Positions 16,879 to 26,052 of a stretch of DNA of 64,000 bases are shown here, one piece after another (the first letter of the stretch is position 1; each line of letters opens with the position of its first letter). The notes beneath the pieces are model-generated. The model was not told the DNA's origin. It searched no databases and was given only the letters and a program-made list of their open reading frames with translations. The stretch is from the NCBI GenBank assembly GCA_964406095.1, contig CAYOQJ010000120.1, forward strand, positions 11,644-75,643, given 5' to 3'. Origin of the DNA: M55B167 sp964406095. GTDB lineage: Bacteria; Verrucomicrobiota; Kiritimatiellia; RFP12; UBA1067. Made by a program: the position numbers and the translations under genes.

Positions 16879-17460
16879 TCAATTTCCCGTCAGCGGTTTT
16901 ACCGCACCGATTTCGTTGGTTGCTCTGAAAATATTCTCGTGCCATATCATGCCCATAAGTCCGATGGCGGCCATGCTGTTTTTGAACCTTTCTTGAATTC
17001 GGCGGAAATCTCTTGTGGCTGGAATTACAACCTGAGCGATGTAAATGATATCGCCTTCCTCTTCATCCACAATCCAATCTTCAATATTGATGTTATGCTC
17101 AACCAGAAACCCGCTGATGGCACAGATGGTTCCCGGCTTATCACGTCCGCGTGTCGTCACAACGTAACGGGAGCCACCGACTTTTGGATCAAAGTAAACA
17201 CACTGATCTTTCTCAAGCACGGTGATAACCGCACTCTCTTCAAGTGCGCTCGCCATAATCGCTTTGAAGGCCTCCAGTGAAACTTCGTCCGGATGTACGG
17301 AGGTGAAAACAAGAGAGAAAAATCCGTCGACCAGCGTCTGCCGAATCTCGCCGATATTGCCCTCTAGCGCGAATACAGCCTGAGTTACATCGCGCAGCAA
17401 ACCTACTCTGTCCGGTACGATGATAGAGGTTATAAATCGGTTTTCAGCTTGTGATTTCAT
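16879..17460 (-). CDS. ACT-domain protein, partner of UPF0210 protein
   Basis: 193 aa with two ACT-type regulatory domains: residues about 8-80 (FITSIIVPDRVGLLRDVTQAVFALEGNIGEI) and about 100-175 (YVVTTRGRDKPGTICAISGFLVEHNINIEDW). ACT domains bind amino acids or similar small ligands. It is the first gene of a two-gene unit with the UPF0210 protein and lies just downstream of tRNA-Thr on the same strand. The ligand cannot be told from sequence. The tail after residue 170 has no recognised motif. Confidence 0.87.
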   Translation of the reverse strand: MKSQAENRFITSIIVPDRVGLLRDVTQAVFALEGNIGEIRQTLVDGFFSLVFTSVHPDEVSLEAFKAIMASALEESAVITVLEKDQCVYFDPKVGGSRYVVTTRGRDKPGTICAISGFLVEHNINIEDWIVDEEEGDIIYIAQVVIPATRDFRRIQERFKNSMAAIGLMGMIWHENIFRATNEIGAVKPLTGN

Positions 17461-17497
17461 TGTGCGTGAATGTGCGGTAAAAACGAACAGCCTGGAG

Positions 17498-17573
17498 TGG
17501 AGCCAGCGGTGGGAGTCGAACCCGCGACCTGATCATTACGAATGACCTGCTCTACCAACTGAGCTACGCTGGC
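17498..17573 (-). tRNA. tRNA-Thr (anticodon CGT)
   Basis: On the minus strand: acceptor GCCAGCG (17573-17567) pairs with CGCTGGC (17508-17502); D arm GCTC/GAGC; anticodon stem GGTCA/TGATC around TTCGTAA with anticodon CGT; T arm GCGGG with TTCGACT loop. Discriminator T at 17501 and encoded CCA at 17500-17498. Confidence 0.96.
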
Positions 17574-17590
17574 CTTAATAAAACAGCGAC

Positions 17591-17619
17591 ACTTTACTGT
17601 TTTGCATTTTAAAAATCAA
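17591..17619 (-). promoter_or_regulatory. Candidate promoter of tRNA-Thr
   Basis: On the minus strand TTGATT (17619-17614), exactly 17 nt, TAAAGT (17596-17591), about 17 nt before the tRNA 5' end. The -10 hexamer overlaps the left arm of the 11-bp inverted repeat at 17593-17636. Confidence 0.5.
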
Positions 17620-17636
17620 GTGTGGAAAACAGTAAA
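17593..17636. repeat. 11-bp inverted repeat between tRNA-Thr and mraZ
   Basis: TTTACTGTTTT (17593-17603) and AAAACAGTAAA (17626-17636) are perfect inverted arms with 22 nt between; TACTGTTTT recurs at 17685-17693. The space 17574-17820 is otherwise empty of genes and AT-rich. The arms flank the -35 of the tRNA promoter, so binding here could affect tRNA-Thr, mraZ, or both. Confidence 0.4.
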
Positions 17637-17820
17637 ACAAGGTCGGGAAAAGGACTTTTATCTGCCAAGTAACAGTCGCAAACATACTGTTTTTTCTTTA
17701 ACACGCTTGTAATCAATGGCTTAGGTTAGAAAATATTATGCTGTTTTTTTACGCTTCGTAGTTGACTTTAAAGGCGATTCAGGACTAAAATGACGGTGAC
17801 AAGTCAGGAATAGTCTTATA

Positions 17821-18345
17821 ATGTCTGAAATAGTCAAAAAAGAGGAGGCCCGCGACAGTAGCGTTGGGGTGCTGGTCGGCAGCAAGATGCGTAATCTTGA
17901 CCGGCAGCAACGCCTTACCATCAACGCCAACTGGCGACATGCGTTTGGCCTCGACGCTGACGGACAGACACGCGTGTACCTTGCTCCTGGAACAACTGCT
18001 GACGGTCAGAGCTGTCTTGATATGATACCGGGTTCCGTAATAAGAAAAAGATACGCGTTTTTAAAGGACATTGCCGAAGATGATCCGGTACGCGCACAGA
18101 TTGCCCTGTTATTCAGGAATATGGAGCACAAAGCACTGGATGTGCAGGGACGTCTGGGAATACCTGAGACTTTGCGTCAATACGCTGGCATCAAAAATAC
18201 TGTGCTGATGATTGGTGCGGGTGACTGCATTAAGATCATGGCGGCATCCGACGAAGAGAAGAGCGTTGAAAAAATTGATTTCGATGAGTTTAAAAATGCC
18301 CGCATCGTGTTGGCGAAGCTACGGAGCGAGCTGCATAAAAGCTAA
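17821..18345 (+). CDS. mraZ: MraZ-like transcriptional regulator
   Basis: 174 aa; the family is usually about 145 aa and this copy has some 20 extra N-terminal residues (MSEIVKKEEARDSSVGVLVG). Two MraZ/AbrB-like swapped-hairpin units are seen: residues about 22-60 (KMRNLDRQQRLTINANWRHAFG) and about 95-150 (ALDVQGRLGIPETLRQYAGIKNTVLMIGAGDCIKI). MraZ opens the division and cell wall cluster in most bacteria and binds DNA upstream of itself; the position directly before rsmH fits. The sequence is divergent, but context makes the call secure. Confidence 0.85.
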   Translation: MSEIVKKEEARDSSVGVLVGSKMRNLDRQQRLTINANWRHAFGLDADGQTRVYLAPGTTADGQSCLDMIPGSVIRKRYAFLKDIAEDDPVRAQIALLFRNMEHKALDVQGRLGIPETLRQYAGIKNTVLMIGAGDCIKIMAASDEEKSVEKIDFDEFKNARIVLAKLRSELHKS

Positions 18346-18470
18346 CCGGTTATTTTGTGCGGCAGCGAATTAAATTTGTATCGCCTGGCTGTGCATCATT
18401 GCGGCATTCCGGACGCGGAGAGTCTGTAGGGTGTTACAGCCGGCGATATTTTAAAGCACTGGGAGAGCAG

Positions 18471-19421
18471 ATGCATCTTTCCGTACTTTTGAAGGAGATC
18501 GTTGATCTCCTGAATGTCAGACCGGGCGGAGTTTACATCGACGGTACTGTCGGCTTTGCCGGACATGCGTGCGCTATACTGGAACGTGCCGGTGCCAGCG
18601 GAAGAGTGTTGGGAATTGATAAAGATGCTCAAGCACTCGCGGCTGCGGAACTCAATCTGCGGACACTGGCCGGTGAGAAACAGCTCGTGCACGGGAGCCA
18701 CGGCGCGATTGCTCGTCTGGCGGCAGAGAACGGTTTTAAAGATGTGGATGGCATTCTGCTGGATCTCGGGGTGTCGTCCTGGCAGCTCGATAACGCGGAA
18801 CGCGGATTCAGTTTTATGCGTGACGGCAAACTTTCCATGCTTATGGATGCCGATTCCGGTGAAATGGATGCGGCCCGGATGTTGGCAAGTTTCAATGATG
18901 ATGAGTTGGCGGAGATTTTCCGCCGCTACGGCGAAGAGCCGCACGCGCGCAGGATTGCCCGGGCAATCGTGGCCGCACGGGAGAAAAAACCGATTATATC
19001 GACACTGCAACTCGCTGATATAGTGAGCGGTGTTGTCGGCAGACGTGGCTCCAGACATCCTGCGACGCGTGTTTTTCAGGCCATCAGAATGTACTTGAAC
19101 TCTGAGATAGAAGAGTTGAATCAGGCACTTGAGAGTGGATTGGAGCTTCTCCGACCCGGAGGGCGTATGGCGGTGATAACCTTCGAAAGCCTAACCGACA
19201 GAGAGGTCAAACACCGCTTTGCGAGCCATGCGGGTAAATGGATTTCATTGCAACAGGGCGGCGAGCGATGGGAGGGAAAACTTCCTCCGGTGTACAGAAT
19301 AACCCGCAAACCGGTCGAGGTCGGCGCAGAGGAACTGGCATTCAATCCGCGAGCCCGTTCCGCACGTCTGCGGGTGGTTGAACGTCTGGAGCGGCCGACA
19401 AAAAAGAGACGTGACAGTTAA
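18471..19421 (+). CDS. rsmH: 16S rRNA (cytosine-1402-N4) methyltransferase
   Basis: 316 aa from ATG 18471 with GGGAGAG just upstream; the frame extends further upstream but without family similarity. Motifs: HLSVLLKEIVDLL start, YIDGTVGFAGHA (SAM-binding loop), VLGIDKDAQAL, DGILLDLGVSSWQLD, RGFSFMRDGKLSMLMD, and the C-terminal FNPRARSARLRV. It methylates N4 of C1402 in the ribosomal decoding centre. It follows mraZ by 125 nt and precedes the ftsL-like gene by 39 nt, the canonical order. Confidence 0.96.
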   Translation: MHLSVLLKEIVDLLNVRPGGVYIDGTVGFAGHACAILERAGASGRVLGIDKDAQALAAAELNLRTLAGEKQLVHGSHGAIARLAAENGFKDVDGILLDLGVSSWQLDNAERGFSFMRDGKLSMLMDADSGEMDAARMLASFNDDELAEIFRRYGEEPHARRIARAIVAAREKKPIISTLQLADIVSGVVGRRGSRHPATRVFQAIRMYLNSEIEELNQALESGLELLRPGGRMAVITFESLTDREVKHRFASHAGKWISLQQGGERWEGKLPPVYRITRKPVEVGAEELAFNPRARSARLRVVERLERPTKKRRDS

Positions 19422-19460
19422 CGATTTAAAATTTAACGGATAAACGAAAGAGGTTGTATT

Positions 19461-19862
19461 ATGTCAGTAAAAAGAAATGTTAAACGCAATCGTAAAAGAA
19501 GAAGCCGCGTGTTGTGGCAACCTTTTACGGGAGCCATTGGAATGATTGTCCTGGCTTATCTGTGCTACTTCTTTTTGTCAGATAAAAATCAGGCTCTGGT
19601 GGATGAAATCCGACTGCAGCAACAGGAACTTGATCGGCTCGATAAGCAGTGTGTTCGGGAAGAGGCCCGTTGGAATGCAATGAAGTCATCTGAGCGGCTG
19701 GAACTATCAATGCGTTCACATGGCATCGCAATGAATCTGCCAGCCGCGCGACAGGTGGTGCGCATGGATTCCGACGGAGTGCCCCGCGAAGGCCAGGTGT
19801 CGGTGGCCTATCTGCGTGCTCTGGTCGCGGGAAATGTGGCTAAAGCCGAGCTCGACAGATAA
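19461..19862 (+). CDS. ftsL: FtsL-like division protein
   Basis: 133 aa single-pass membrane protein: a highly basic cytoplasmic N-terminus (MSVKRNVKRNRKRRSR), one membrane segment (about residues 22-41, GAIGMIVLAYLCYFFL), then a short coiled coil (ALVDEIRLQQQELDRLDKQC). This layout and its place between rsmH and ftsI identify the FtsL slot, a septal scaffold with FtsB/FtsQ; sequence identity in this family is always low. Residues after 80 have no recognised motif. AGAGG precedes the ATG. Confidence 0.75.
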   Translation: MSVKRNVKRNRKRRSRVLWQPFTGAIGMIVLAYLCYFFLSDKNQALVDEIRLQQQELDRLDKQCVREEARWNAMKSSERLELSMRSHGIAMNLPAARQVVRMDSDGVPREGQVSVAYLRALVAGNVAKAELDR

Positions 19863-19910
19863 AACGGCTCCTTTTGCTCAACAGTGCAGCAGCTCTGGCA
19901 TGGTGAACCA

Positions 19911-21704
19911 ATGGATGACCGATACTTCAGGAATTGGGCACTGCTCATTACCGGCGGATTTCTGTTTTGCTTCGGAGCGATCGGCGTAAAACTCTGTGTT
20001 GAACACACAAAAATACCCGACATCAAAGTAGATGAAAAACGCGAGTTTGATTATAACCTCGAGGCCCTGCGCGGTAAAATTTACGATCGGAATGGGCAGC
20101 AAAATCCAATGGCAATGAGCCTTTTCACTCGCCTCTATTTTGTTGATCCGCATGTAAATTCAACCAGAATCTGTCATCGTACCAATCTTGTGCCCATGGT
20201 TAGTCTGCTTGCCGATACTTTCCAAGTGAAGCGCGATGAACTTTGGCATAAATATCAGACCATCTCACCGGAAAGTTACCAAGCTCTGCTTTACAACAAC
20301 CCCGATGATCAGTTGTGGAGAAAATATCGATCTCATAATCGACGCAATGTCATCGCGCTCTCCGACAGTGAAGAAGTGTACAGCGTCATTACCAATAAAA
20401 CGCTGATTTCCGGGGTTGGTATTAAGAACAAGGTCGTGCGTACCTATCCCGGACGCCGGAGAATGTCGCATGTGCTCGGCTTCGTCAATAATATGGGCGT
20501 CGGCAGTGCCGGTGTCGAACAATGCTACGATTCATACCTAAGAGGGGTGCAGGGGCGAATCGAAGGACAGAAAGATGCCAGGGGTCGAATAATCTCTTAT
20601 CGCCGCAGTATCCTGGTTGACCCGATCAACGGTTCCGATCTCTACCTTACTCTCGATTCAAATATCCAGTATATAGTGGAAAAATCTCTGAGCGGTGTTG
20701 TACAGAAATTCAATGCCGCAGGCGGTTGGGCAATCGTGGAAAAGGTCAAAACCGGTGAGATTATGGCAATGGCCTCCTTTCCCGATTTCGAACCGGAATT
20801 CTATAATAATGTCAATTCAAACATCTGGGTTAATAAAGCGGTCAGCGTAAATTACGAGCCTGGTTCTGCGATGAAACCGATTATTGCCTGCGCCGCGCTC
20901 AATCACGGTGTTATCGCAGAGCATCAGAAACTGGATGTGGGGCTTTCTAAAATCTGGTTCTACGCCGGTAGGCCTCTGCGCGATCATGTAACCGGTATGG
21001 TTGATCTGCGTAAAGCATTGGTGAAATCCAGTAATATCTATTTCGCCAAGCTCGGTCTGATGATGGGTAACGAGTGTATCTACCGCTATCTGCGTGCATT
21101 TAATTTCGGTTCTAAACTAGGAATCGATCTGCCCGGTGAACAATTCGGCATAGTGCGCCAACCGCAGAAATGGGATAGCCTGACACCGACACGCGTGCCG
21201 ATCGGCCAGGGTGTGGCTGTGACGGCACTGCAGCTGATCAACGCTTTCGCTTGCATCGCCAACGACGGAGTCCTTATGAAACCCTATGTGGTCGATAAGA
21301 TCGTATCTCCCAAAGGTGAGGTGGTGTTCAAAAACAAACCGACCATAATCGGAAGGCCCGTGCGCCGCGATGTAGCAGCACTTGTGCGCGAAATGATGAT
21401 CGGGATCACAAAATCCGGGGGTACAGGAAAAAGTGCCGCAGTGAGGGGTTATACCGTTGCCGGCAAAACCGGTACCGCGCAAAAACCGGTGGATGGAATT
21501 TATTCACAAACCGATTACTATGCCACATTTGTAGGTTTTATCCCCGCCGTAAATCCCGAAGTGGCCATTCTGATCAGCGTGGATACCCCCAAACCCCAGC
21601 ATACCGGCGGATATGTGGCAGGGCCCGCCTTTGCGGAAATCGCTTCGGCACTGGTGCGTTATCTTGAAATTCCACCAGATGATTTTGTGGAGGAAAAATT
21701 GTGA
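19911..21704 (+). CDS. ftsI: Division transpeptidase (class B PBP)
   Basis: About 597 aa. One N-terminal membrane segment (WALLITGGFLFCFGAIGVKL) then a PBP dimerisation domain (LRGKIYDRNG) and a transpeptidase domain with the three penicillin-binding motifs: S-x2-K in EPGSAMKPI, SxN in KSSNIYFAKLG, and KTG in AGKTGTAQKP. It cross-links septal peptidoglycan on the periplasmic side with FtsW. No PASTA domains. I prefer ATG 19911 over an in-frame GTG at 19884; neither has a strong ribosome site. Its end overlaps murE by 4 nt (GTGA). Confidence 0.93.
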   Translation: MDDRYFRNWALLITGGFLFCFGAIGVKLCVEHTKIPDIKVDEKREFDYNLEALRGKIYDRNGQQNPMAMSLFTRLYFVDPHVNSTRICHRTNLVPMVSLLADTFQVKRDELWHKYQTISPESYQALLYNNPDDQLWRKYRSHNRRNVIALSDSEEVYSVITNKTLISGVGIKNKVVRTYPGRRRMSHVLGFVNNMGVGSAGVEQCYDSYLRGVQGRIEGQKDARGRIISYRRSILVDPINGSDLYLTLDSNIQYIVEKSLSGVVQKFNAAGGWAIVEKVKTGEIMAMASFPDFEPEFYNNVNSNIWVNKAVSVNYEPGSAMKPIIACAALNHGVIAEHQKLDVGLSKIWFYAGRPLRDHVTGMVDLRKALVKSSNIYFAKLGLMMGNECIYRYLRAFNFGSKLGIDLPGEQFGIVRQPQKWDSLTPTRVPIGQGVAVTALQLINAFACIANDGVLMKPYVVDKIVSPKGEVVFKNKPTIIGRPVRRDVAALVREMMIGITKSGGTGKSAAVRGYTVAGKTGTAQKPVDGIYSQTDYYATFVGFIPAVNPEVAILISVDTPKPQHTGGYVAGPAFAEIASALVRYLEIPPDDFVEEKL

Positions 21705-23182
21705 AACTGAATAGCATCAAGGAGCTGAAATCAATAATTGTGGACGGTGATGCGGATATTGAGTTCAGCGGAGTCAACTGCGATTCACGCCTCGTACGCC
21801 GTGGTGATCTGTTCGTGGCGATCGACGGCTGTCGTGAGGATGGCTCCCGATATATTAGCAACGCTTTTGAACGCGGCGCCAGCGGTGCGGTCAGCAGTAA
21901 AGCACCGCAATGTGTCGGTGCTAGATGCGTTCAGGTAACCGATCCGCGGCGGGCGGCCGCTTTGATTGCCGCTGCGGTGCATGACTGGCCCGCCAGACGG
22001 ATGGACATCTTCGCGGTGACCGGCACAAATGGCAAAACAACAAGTGCCTGGCTGCTGAGCGAAATGCTAAAATCAGCCGGCCGTAAAGCTGGTTTGTTTT
22101 CCACTGTCAGTATAACCTACCCCGACCGCGAAATTCCTGCACTTCGTACCACTCCGGATGCCTGCACATTGCAAACTCTGCTTGCCGATATGCAACGTGC
22201 ACAGTGTGACGCAGTCGTCATGGAGTGCTCGTCACACGCGCTACATCAGCAACGCGTCGCTGGAATACCATTTAAAGCTGGCATCTTTACCAACCTTTCA
22301 CAAGACCACCTTGATTATCACCACAATATGCAGGCTTACTTTGATGCCAAACTTCTTTTGTTCAGACAGATGGCGGAGTTGAATCCCGCGGCTCCCGCAT
22401 TCTGCTGTATAGATGGTGAATACGGTCTGCGTATGGCGGCAGCCGTACGATCACTCAAGCTGCCCTGCGTGACCATTGGCTTTTCAGAACAGGCTGATCT
22501 GCGTATCAATGCCTTGCGTTCCAGCGCTGCAGGCAGCAGCTTTGTCCTGAATGGCTGCGGTGCGTGTAATCTTGAATTTAACACCAGTTTGGCTGGACGT
22601 TACAACGTGCAGAATATCGCCTGTGCCGCTGCAACGGCACAGGCTTTCGGCACCGGCTGGCCGGAGATAATCCGCACCGTCGCGGCTCAGCAAGCGAAAT
22701 GGGGCCGTTTGGAACGTGTGCCACTTAATGATTGCCCTTATGATGCCTTTGTTGATTATGCGCATACCGATGACGCGCTTCGTAATGTGCTCACAACTCT
22801 GCGCGAAATCACTAAAAAACGATTGATAGTTGTTTTCGGCTGCGGCGGCGACCGCGATAAAACAAAGCGCCCTCTGATGGGACGCGTCTGTACTGAACTG
22901 GCCGATGTTGTGATCGTTACCTCCGATAACCCGCGCAGCGAGAATCCCAATCATATCATCGCGGACATCATGCGCGGCATCCCGCAACATCGCCACCTGC
23001 ATGTATGTCCCGATCGACGGGAGGCTATTCGCACCGCTGTTCGTCTGGCCGCCGCCGATGATGTTTTGCTGATCGCCGGCAAAGGACATGAGTGTTTTCA
23101 GGAGTGCGCCGGACGTTCATTGCCCTTTGATGACCGCCAGGTGTTGATGGAAGAGCGTGACTGCCTGGATGATGACCGCTGA
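21701..23182 (+). CDS. murE: UDP-MurNAc-tripeptide synthetase, DAP-adding
   Basis: 493 aa Mur ligase that adds the third residue of the wall peptide in the cytoplasm. N-terminal UDP-substrate domain (VNCDSRLVRRGDLFVAI), ATP loop VTGTNGKTTSAWLL (about 103-116), ECSSHAL, and the C-terminal VDYAHTDDALRNVL and GCGGDRDKTKRPLMG. The motif DNPR (in TSDNPRSENP) is the known signature for meso-diaminopimelate rather than lysine, so the wall is DAP-type. It starts at GTG within the ftsI stop codon and precedes murF by 45 nt. Confidence 0.96.
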   Translation: MKLNSIKELKSIIVDGDADIEFSGVNCDSRLVRRGDLFVAIDGCREDGSRYISNAFERGASGAVSSKAPQCVGARCVQVTDPRRAAALIAAAVHDWPARRMDIFAVTGTNGKTTSAWLLSEMLKSAGRKAGLFSTVSITYPDREIPALRTTPDACTLQTLLADMQRAQCDAVVMECSSHALHQQRVAGIPFKAGIFTNLSQDHLDYHHNMQAYFDAKLLLFRQMAELNPAAPAFCCIDGEYGLRMAAAVRSLKLPCVTIGFSEQADLRINALRSSAAGSSFVLNGCGACNLEFNTSLAGRYNVQNIACAAATAQAFGTGWPEIIRTVAAQQAKWGRLERVPLNDCPYDAFVDYAHTDDALRNVLTTLREITKKRLIVVFGCGGDRDKTKRPLMGRVCTELADVVIVTSDNPRSENPNHIIADIMRGIPQHRHLHVCPDRREAIRTAVRLAAADDVLLIAGKGHECFQECAGRSLPFDDRQVLMEERDCLDDDR

Positions 23183-23227
23183 GAAAAATCTGAAAATCTG
23201 AGTAATTTAGATCAATCTGGATGGATT

Positions 23228-24625
23228 ATGGATAAGCTGAATAATGATGACACGGTGATCTTTAATTCCGAAAACTTTGCGGAATGGGTCAACGGCACAC
23301 CACAACTGATGCCGCCTGCTTTCAGAGGTGTCACACAGAATACACGAATACTCAAGCCCGGTATGCTTTACGTCGCTCTGCGCGGCGAAAAATTCGACGG
23401 CCACGATTTTGTCGAAAGCGCTTTACAGAATGGCGCAGTTGCGGCTATGGTCGAACACGACCACCCCTTCACCCTCGCCAATCCAGATAAACCTCTACTA
23501 TTGGTTGATAGCCCGCGGCGTGCTCTGCTTGATGCTGCCGGTGCCTGGCGTTTGCAGAGTCGCGCCAAAATTATCGGTATCACAGGCAGCTGCGGAAAAA
23601 CTACCGCCAAAGAGATGGCTGCCGCGCTATGCTCCCTCTCCGGTAGGGTTTGCGCTACCCAGAAAAACCTCAACAATGATATCGGTTTGCCGCTCAGTTT
23701 GCTCTCCATGCCCCCCAACTGCGATTTCGGTATCTTTGAAATAGGTACAAGCCACCCTGGAGAAATTAAAAACTTGAGCCGGGTGCTTAACCCGGATATC
23801 GGAATTATAACCTCTGTCGGAACAGCCCATATTGAGAACTTTGGATCGTCAGAGGCCATCGTCCGTGAGAAAGCTTCCCTGACTACCGGTATAAAATCAG
23901 GAGGCTGCCTCGTGCTCAGTATGGATGATGAGTACTATGAAGTCTTGAAAAACTCATCCGATGTGCCTGTGTTTACCGTTTCATTGCGTGACAATTCAGC
24001 CGATTACTTCGGTGAACTTACCGATCTGCTTGCCGGCCGGATTACAATCACGGAACGATGCAGCCGCTTGCGCGTTGATCTGCATAGCAACATGCCCGGC
24101 GAGTATAACGCCATCAACCTTCTGCTGGCTTATGCCGCTGTGAGATTGGCCGGTGTCGACGGAGAATCAGCTACGCCAGCCTTGCATGCGCTGGCTATGC
24201 CGGATATGCGCTGGCAGCGGGTAGTACGGCGCGGCGCCGTGATCATCAACGATGCCTATAATGCGAATCCGCAGAGTGTCAGTGCGGCACTCGGAGTCTT
24301 CCGGCAGCTAAGCTGCGGCGGACGTAAAATACTGGTTCTCGGTGATATGCTCGAACTCGGAAAGTTCGCGGCGGAACTGCACCGCGCCGTAGGTGCCGCC
24401 GCTGCCGAAATTGCGCCGCATTCCATCTGCTTGATCGGTAAAATCTCCGCTGAACACACTCTGCGTGGTGCCCTTGAAAATGGATTTCCTCAACATAATA
24501 TAATGCTTTTTAATAACGCCTCCGAGGCAGGTGATATACTGAAAAAGTTTGTCGTTAAAGGCGACCTGCTGCTCCTGAAGGCTTCGCGCGGGATGCACCT
24601 GGAAGACGTTCTGGAAAAAATCTGA
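23228..24625 (+). CDS. murF: UDP-MurNAc-tripeptide--D-Ala-D-Ala ligase
   Basis: 465 aa, normal family length. The N-terminal domain has the substrate motif of MurF (GVTQNTRILKPGMLYVALRGEKFDGHDFV); the ATP loop is GITGSCGKTTAKEM (about 115-128), followed by NLNNDIGLPLSLL, EIGTSHPGEI and the C-terminal NDAYNANPQSVSAAL and VLGDMLELG. It adds D-Ala-D-Ala to finish the pentapeptide. In most bacteria mraY follows; here murD follows after 16 nt. Confidence 0.96.
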   Translation: MDKLNNDDTVIFNSENFAEWVNGTPQLMPPAFRGVTQNTRILKPGMLYVALRGEKFDGHDFVESALQNGAVAAMVEHDHPFTLANPDKPLLLVDSPRRALLDAAGAWRLQSRAKIIGITGSCGKTTAKEMAAALCSLSGRVCATQKNLNNDIGLPLSLLSMPPNCDFGIFEIGTSHPGEIKNLSRVLNPDIGIITSVGTAHIENFGSSEAIVREKASLTTGIKSGGCLVLSMDDEYYEVLKNSSDVPVFTVSLRDNSADYFGELTDLLAGRITITERCSRLRVDLHSNMPGEYNAINLLLAYAAVRLAGVDGESATPALHALAMPDMRWQRVVRRGAVIINDAYNANPQSVSAALGVFRQLSCGGRKILVLGDMLELGKFAAELHRAVGAAAAEIAPHSICLIGKISAEHTLRGALENGFPQHNIMLFNNASEAGDILKKFVVKGDLLLLKASRGMHLEDVLEKI

Positions 24626-24641
24626 TTTCCCCGGAGAAATA

Positions 24642-25982
24642 ATGAACAGCTTCAGAAATTTGAATGTCATCGTGTTGGGTGCCGGCGTAAGTGGATGCTC
24701 GGCAGCCAGACTGTTGCTGCGTAACGGTTGCCGTGTTGTGCTGGCGGATGAGGCCAGGCAACAGCTTGTAAAAGATCAACTCACCACCCTGACCGTCGCG
24801 GGGTGTGAGATTGTGTCAGGCCACCACTCCCTCCCATCCGTGCATTTTGAACTTTGTGTGGCCAGTCCTGCTTTTGCAGCTTCACATCCTTGGCTGAGTG
24901 AATGCCGTGCGCGTGGCATAAAAATTATCTCGGAGATGGAGCTGGGTTTTCATTACTGGAACGGCCGCATACTGGCCGTAACCGGCAGCAAGGGGAAAAG
25001 TTCCATCGTTAAACTCTGCTCAGATATCCTTGATAGTAGCGGGATCAAAGCCGCCCCCGCCGGTAATTACGGCACTCCGCTGTGCGATCTTGTCCCAGGA
25101 CCGGGAGATGAAAGCTGGGCTGTCACGGAAGTTAGCTCGTTTCAGATGGAGAACACCAGCAACTTCTCGCCACAAATAGCGATCCTTCTTAATGTGCAGC
25201 CCGATCATCTCGATCGTCATGAGTCAATGCGTGAATACCAGAACCTTAAACTGAAGATGTTTGCACAGATGCGCCCGGGTTCGCTGGCTCTGATCCATGA
25301 TGCTGTCAAACTAGATCGTTCGCTGCCTGAAGGAGTCAGGGTCGCTCGTTTCGGAAATAGCCCCGACAGTCAGTGGCATTGGTGCAATGGTTCTGTCAAG
25401 GGATGCACCGAAACTGGCGAAATCACTCTCGATGCCTCGGGAACATGGTTCGATAATCCGGTCTTCGGAGTTTCACTTGCGGCAGCCGTAGCGGCATTGC
25501 TGGAAGCAGGCGTGAACATCCGGCAGATCAAGAACGGATTACGTAATTTTCAACCGTTACCACACCGGATGGAACTTTTCTACACCAGTAAAACGGGTGT
25601 TGACTTCATTGATGACTCAAAGGCTACCTCTATCGCAGCAATGTCGGCGGCTCTCAGAATGGTAAGCACTCCAGTTCGTCTGATAGCTGGAGGCCTGCTT
25701 AAAGAAAATTTATCTGAAAAAACTCAAGAATTGCTGGCAAGCAATGTGAAAAAAGTATATCTTATAGGTGATTGTTGTGAACAGATGTTTGCAACCTGGT
25801 ACAAAGATGTGCCATGCGAAAGGTGCGGCACTCTCGAGGAAGCCGTCAGGAATATCTTGAGTGATGCGCAGAACGGTGATACGGTTCTGCTCTCACCCGG
25901 AACAGCCAGTTTTGACCAGTTTGACAATTACCGCGCTAGAGGAGAGCGGTTTAAACGGCTCGTCCTTGAAGGTTGTGAATAA
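24642..25982 (+). CDS. murD: UDP-MurNAc-L-alanine--D-glutamate ligase
   Basis: 446 aa. An N-terminal Rossmann-like domain (NVIVLGAGVSGCSAARLLLRNGCRVVLAD), ATP loop AVTGSKGKSSIVKL (about 110-123), NIAILLNVQPDHLDRHESM-type segment, LPHRMELFYTSKTGVDFIDDSKATS and the C-terminal VLLSPGTASFDQFDNYRARGERF, all typical of MurD. It adds D-glutamate to UDP-MurNAc-L-alanine. CCGGAGA precedes the ATG. The next gene is a LysM lipoprotein, not ftsW directly. Confidence 0.95.
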   Translation: MNSFRNLNVIVLGAGVSGCSAARLLLRNGCRVVLADEARQQLVKDQLTTLTVAGCEIVSGHHSLPSVHFELCVASPAFAASHPWLSECRARGIKIISEMELGFHYWNGRILAVTGSKGKSSIVKLCSDILDSSGIKAAPAGNYGTPLCDLVPGPGDESWAVTEVSSFQMENTSNFSPQIAILLNVQPDHLDRHESMREYQNLKLKMFAQMRPGSLALIHDAVKLDRSLPEGVRVARFGNSPDSQWHWCNGSVKGCTETGEITLDASGTWFDNPVFGVSLAAAVAALLEAGVNIRQIKNGLRNFQPLPHRMELFYTSKTGVDFIDDSKATSIAAMSAALRMVSTPVRLIAGGLLKENLSEKTQELLASNVKKVYLIGDCCEQMFATWYKDVPCERCGTLEEAVRNILSDAQNGDTVLLSPGTASFDQFDNYRARGERFKRLVLEGCE

Positions 25983-26052
25983 CATTGTGACGGCATCAGT
26001 AGTTTGGAATGAGCAGTATTTTTTACCGGAGTTAATAAGAGAAGGAGATACA

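Noticed and set aside
22484..23089. 201-codon open frame opposite murE
   Set aside because: murE is unambiguous and the antisense frame has no recognisable feature.
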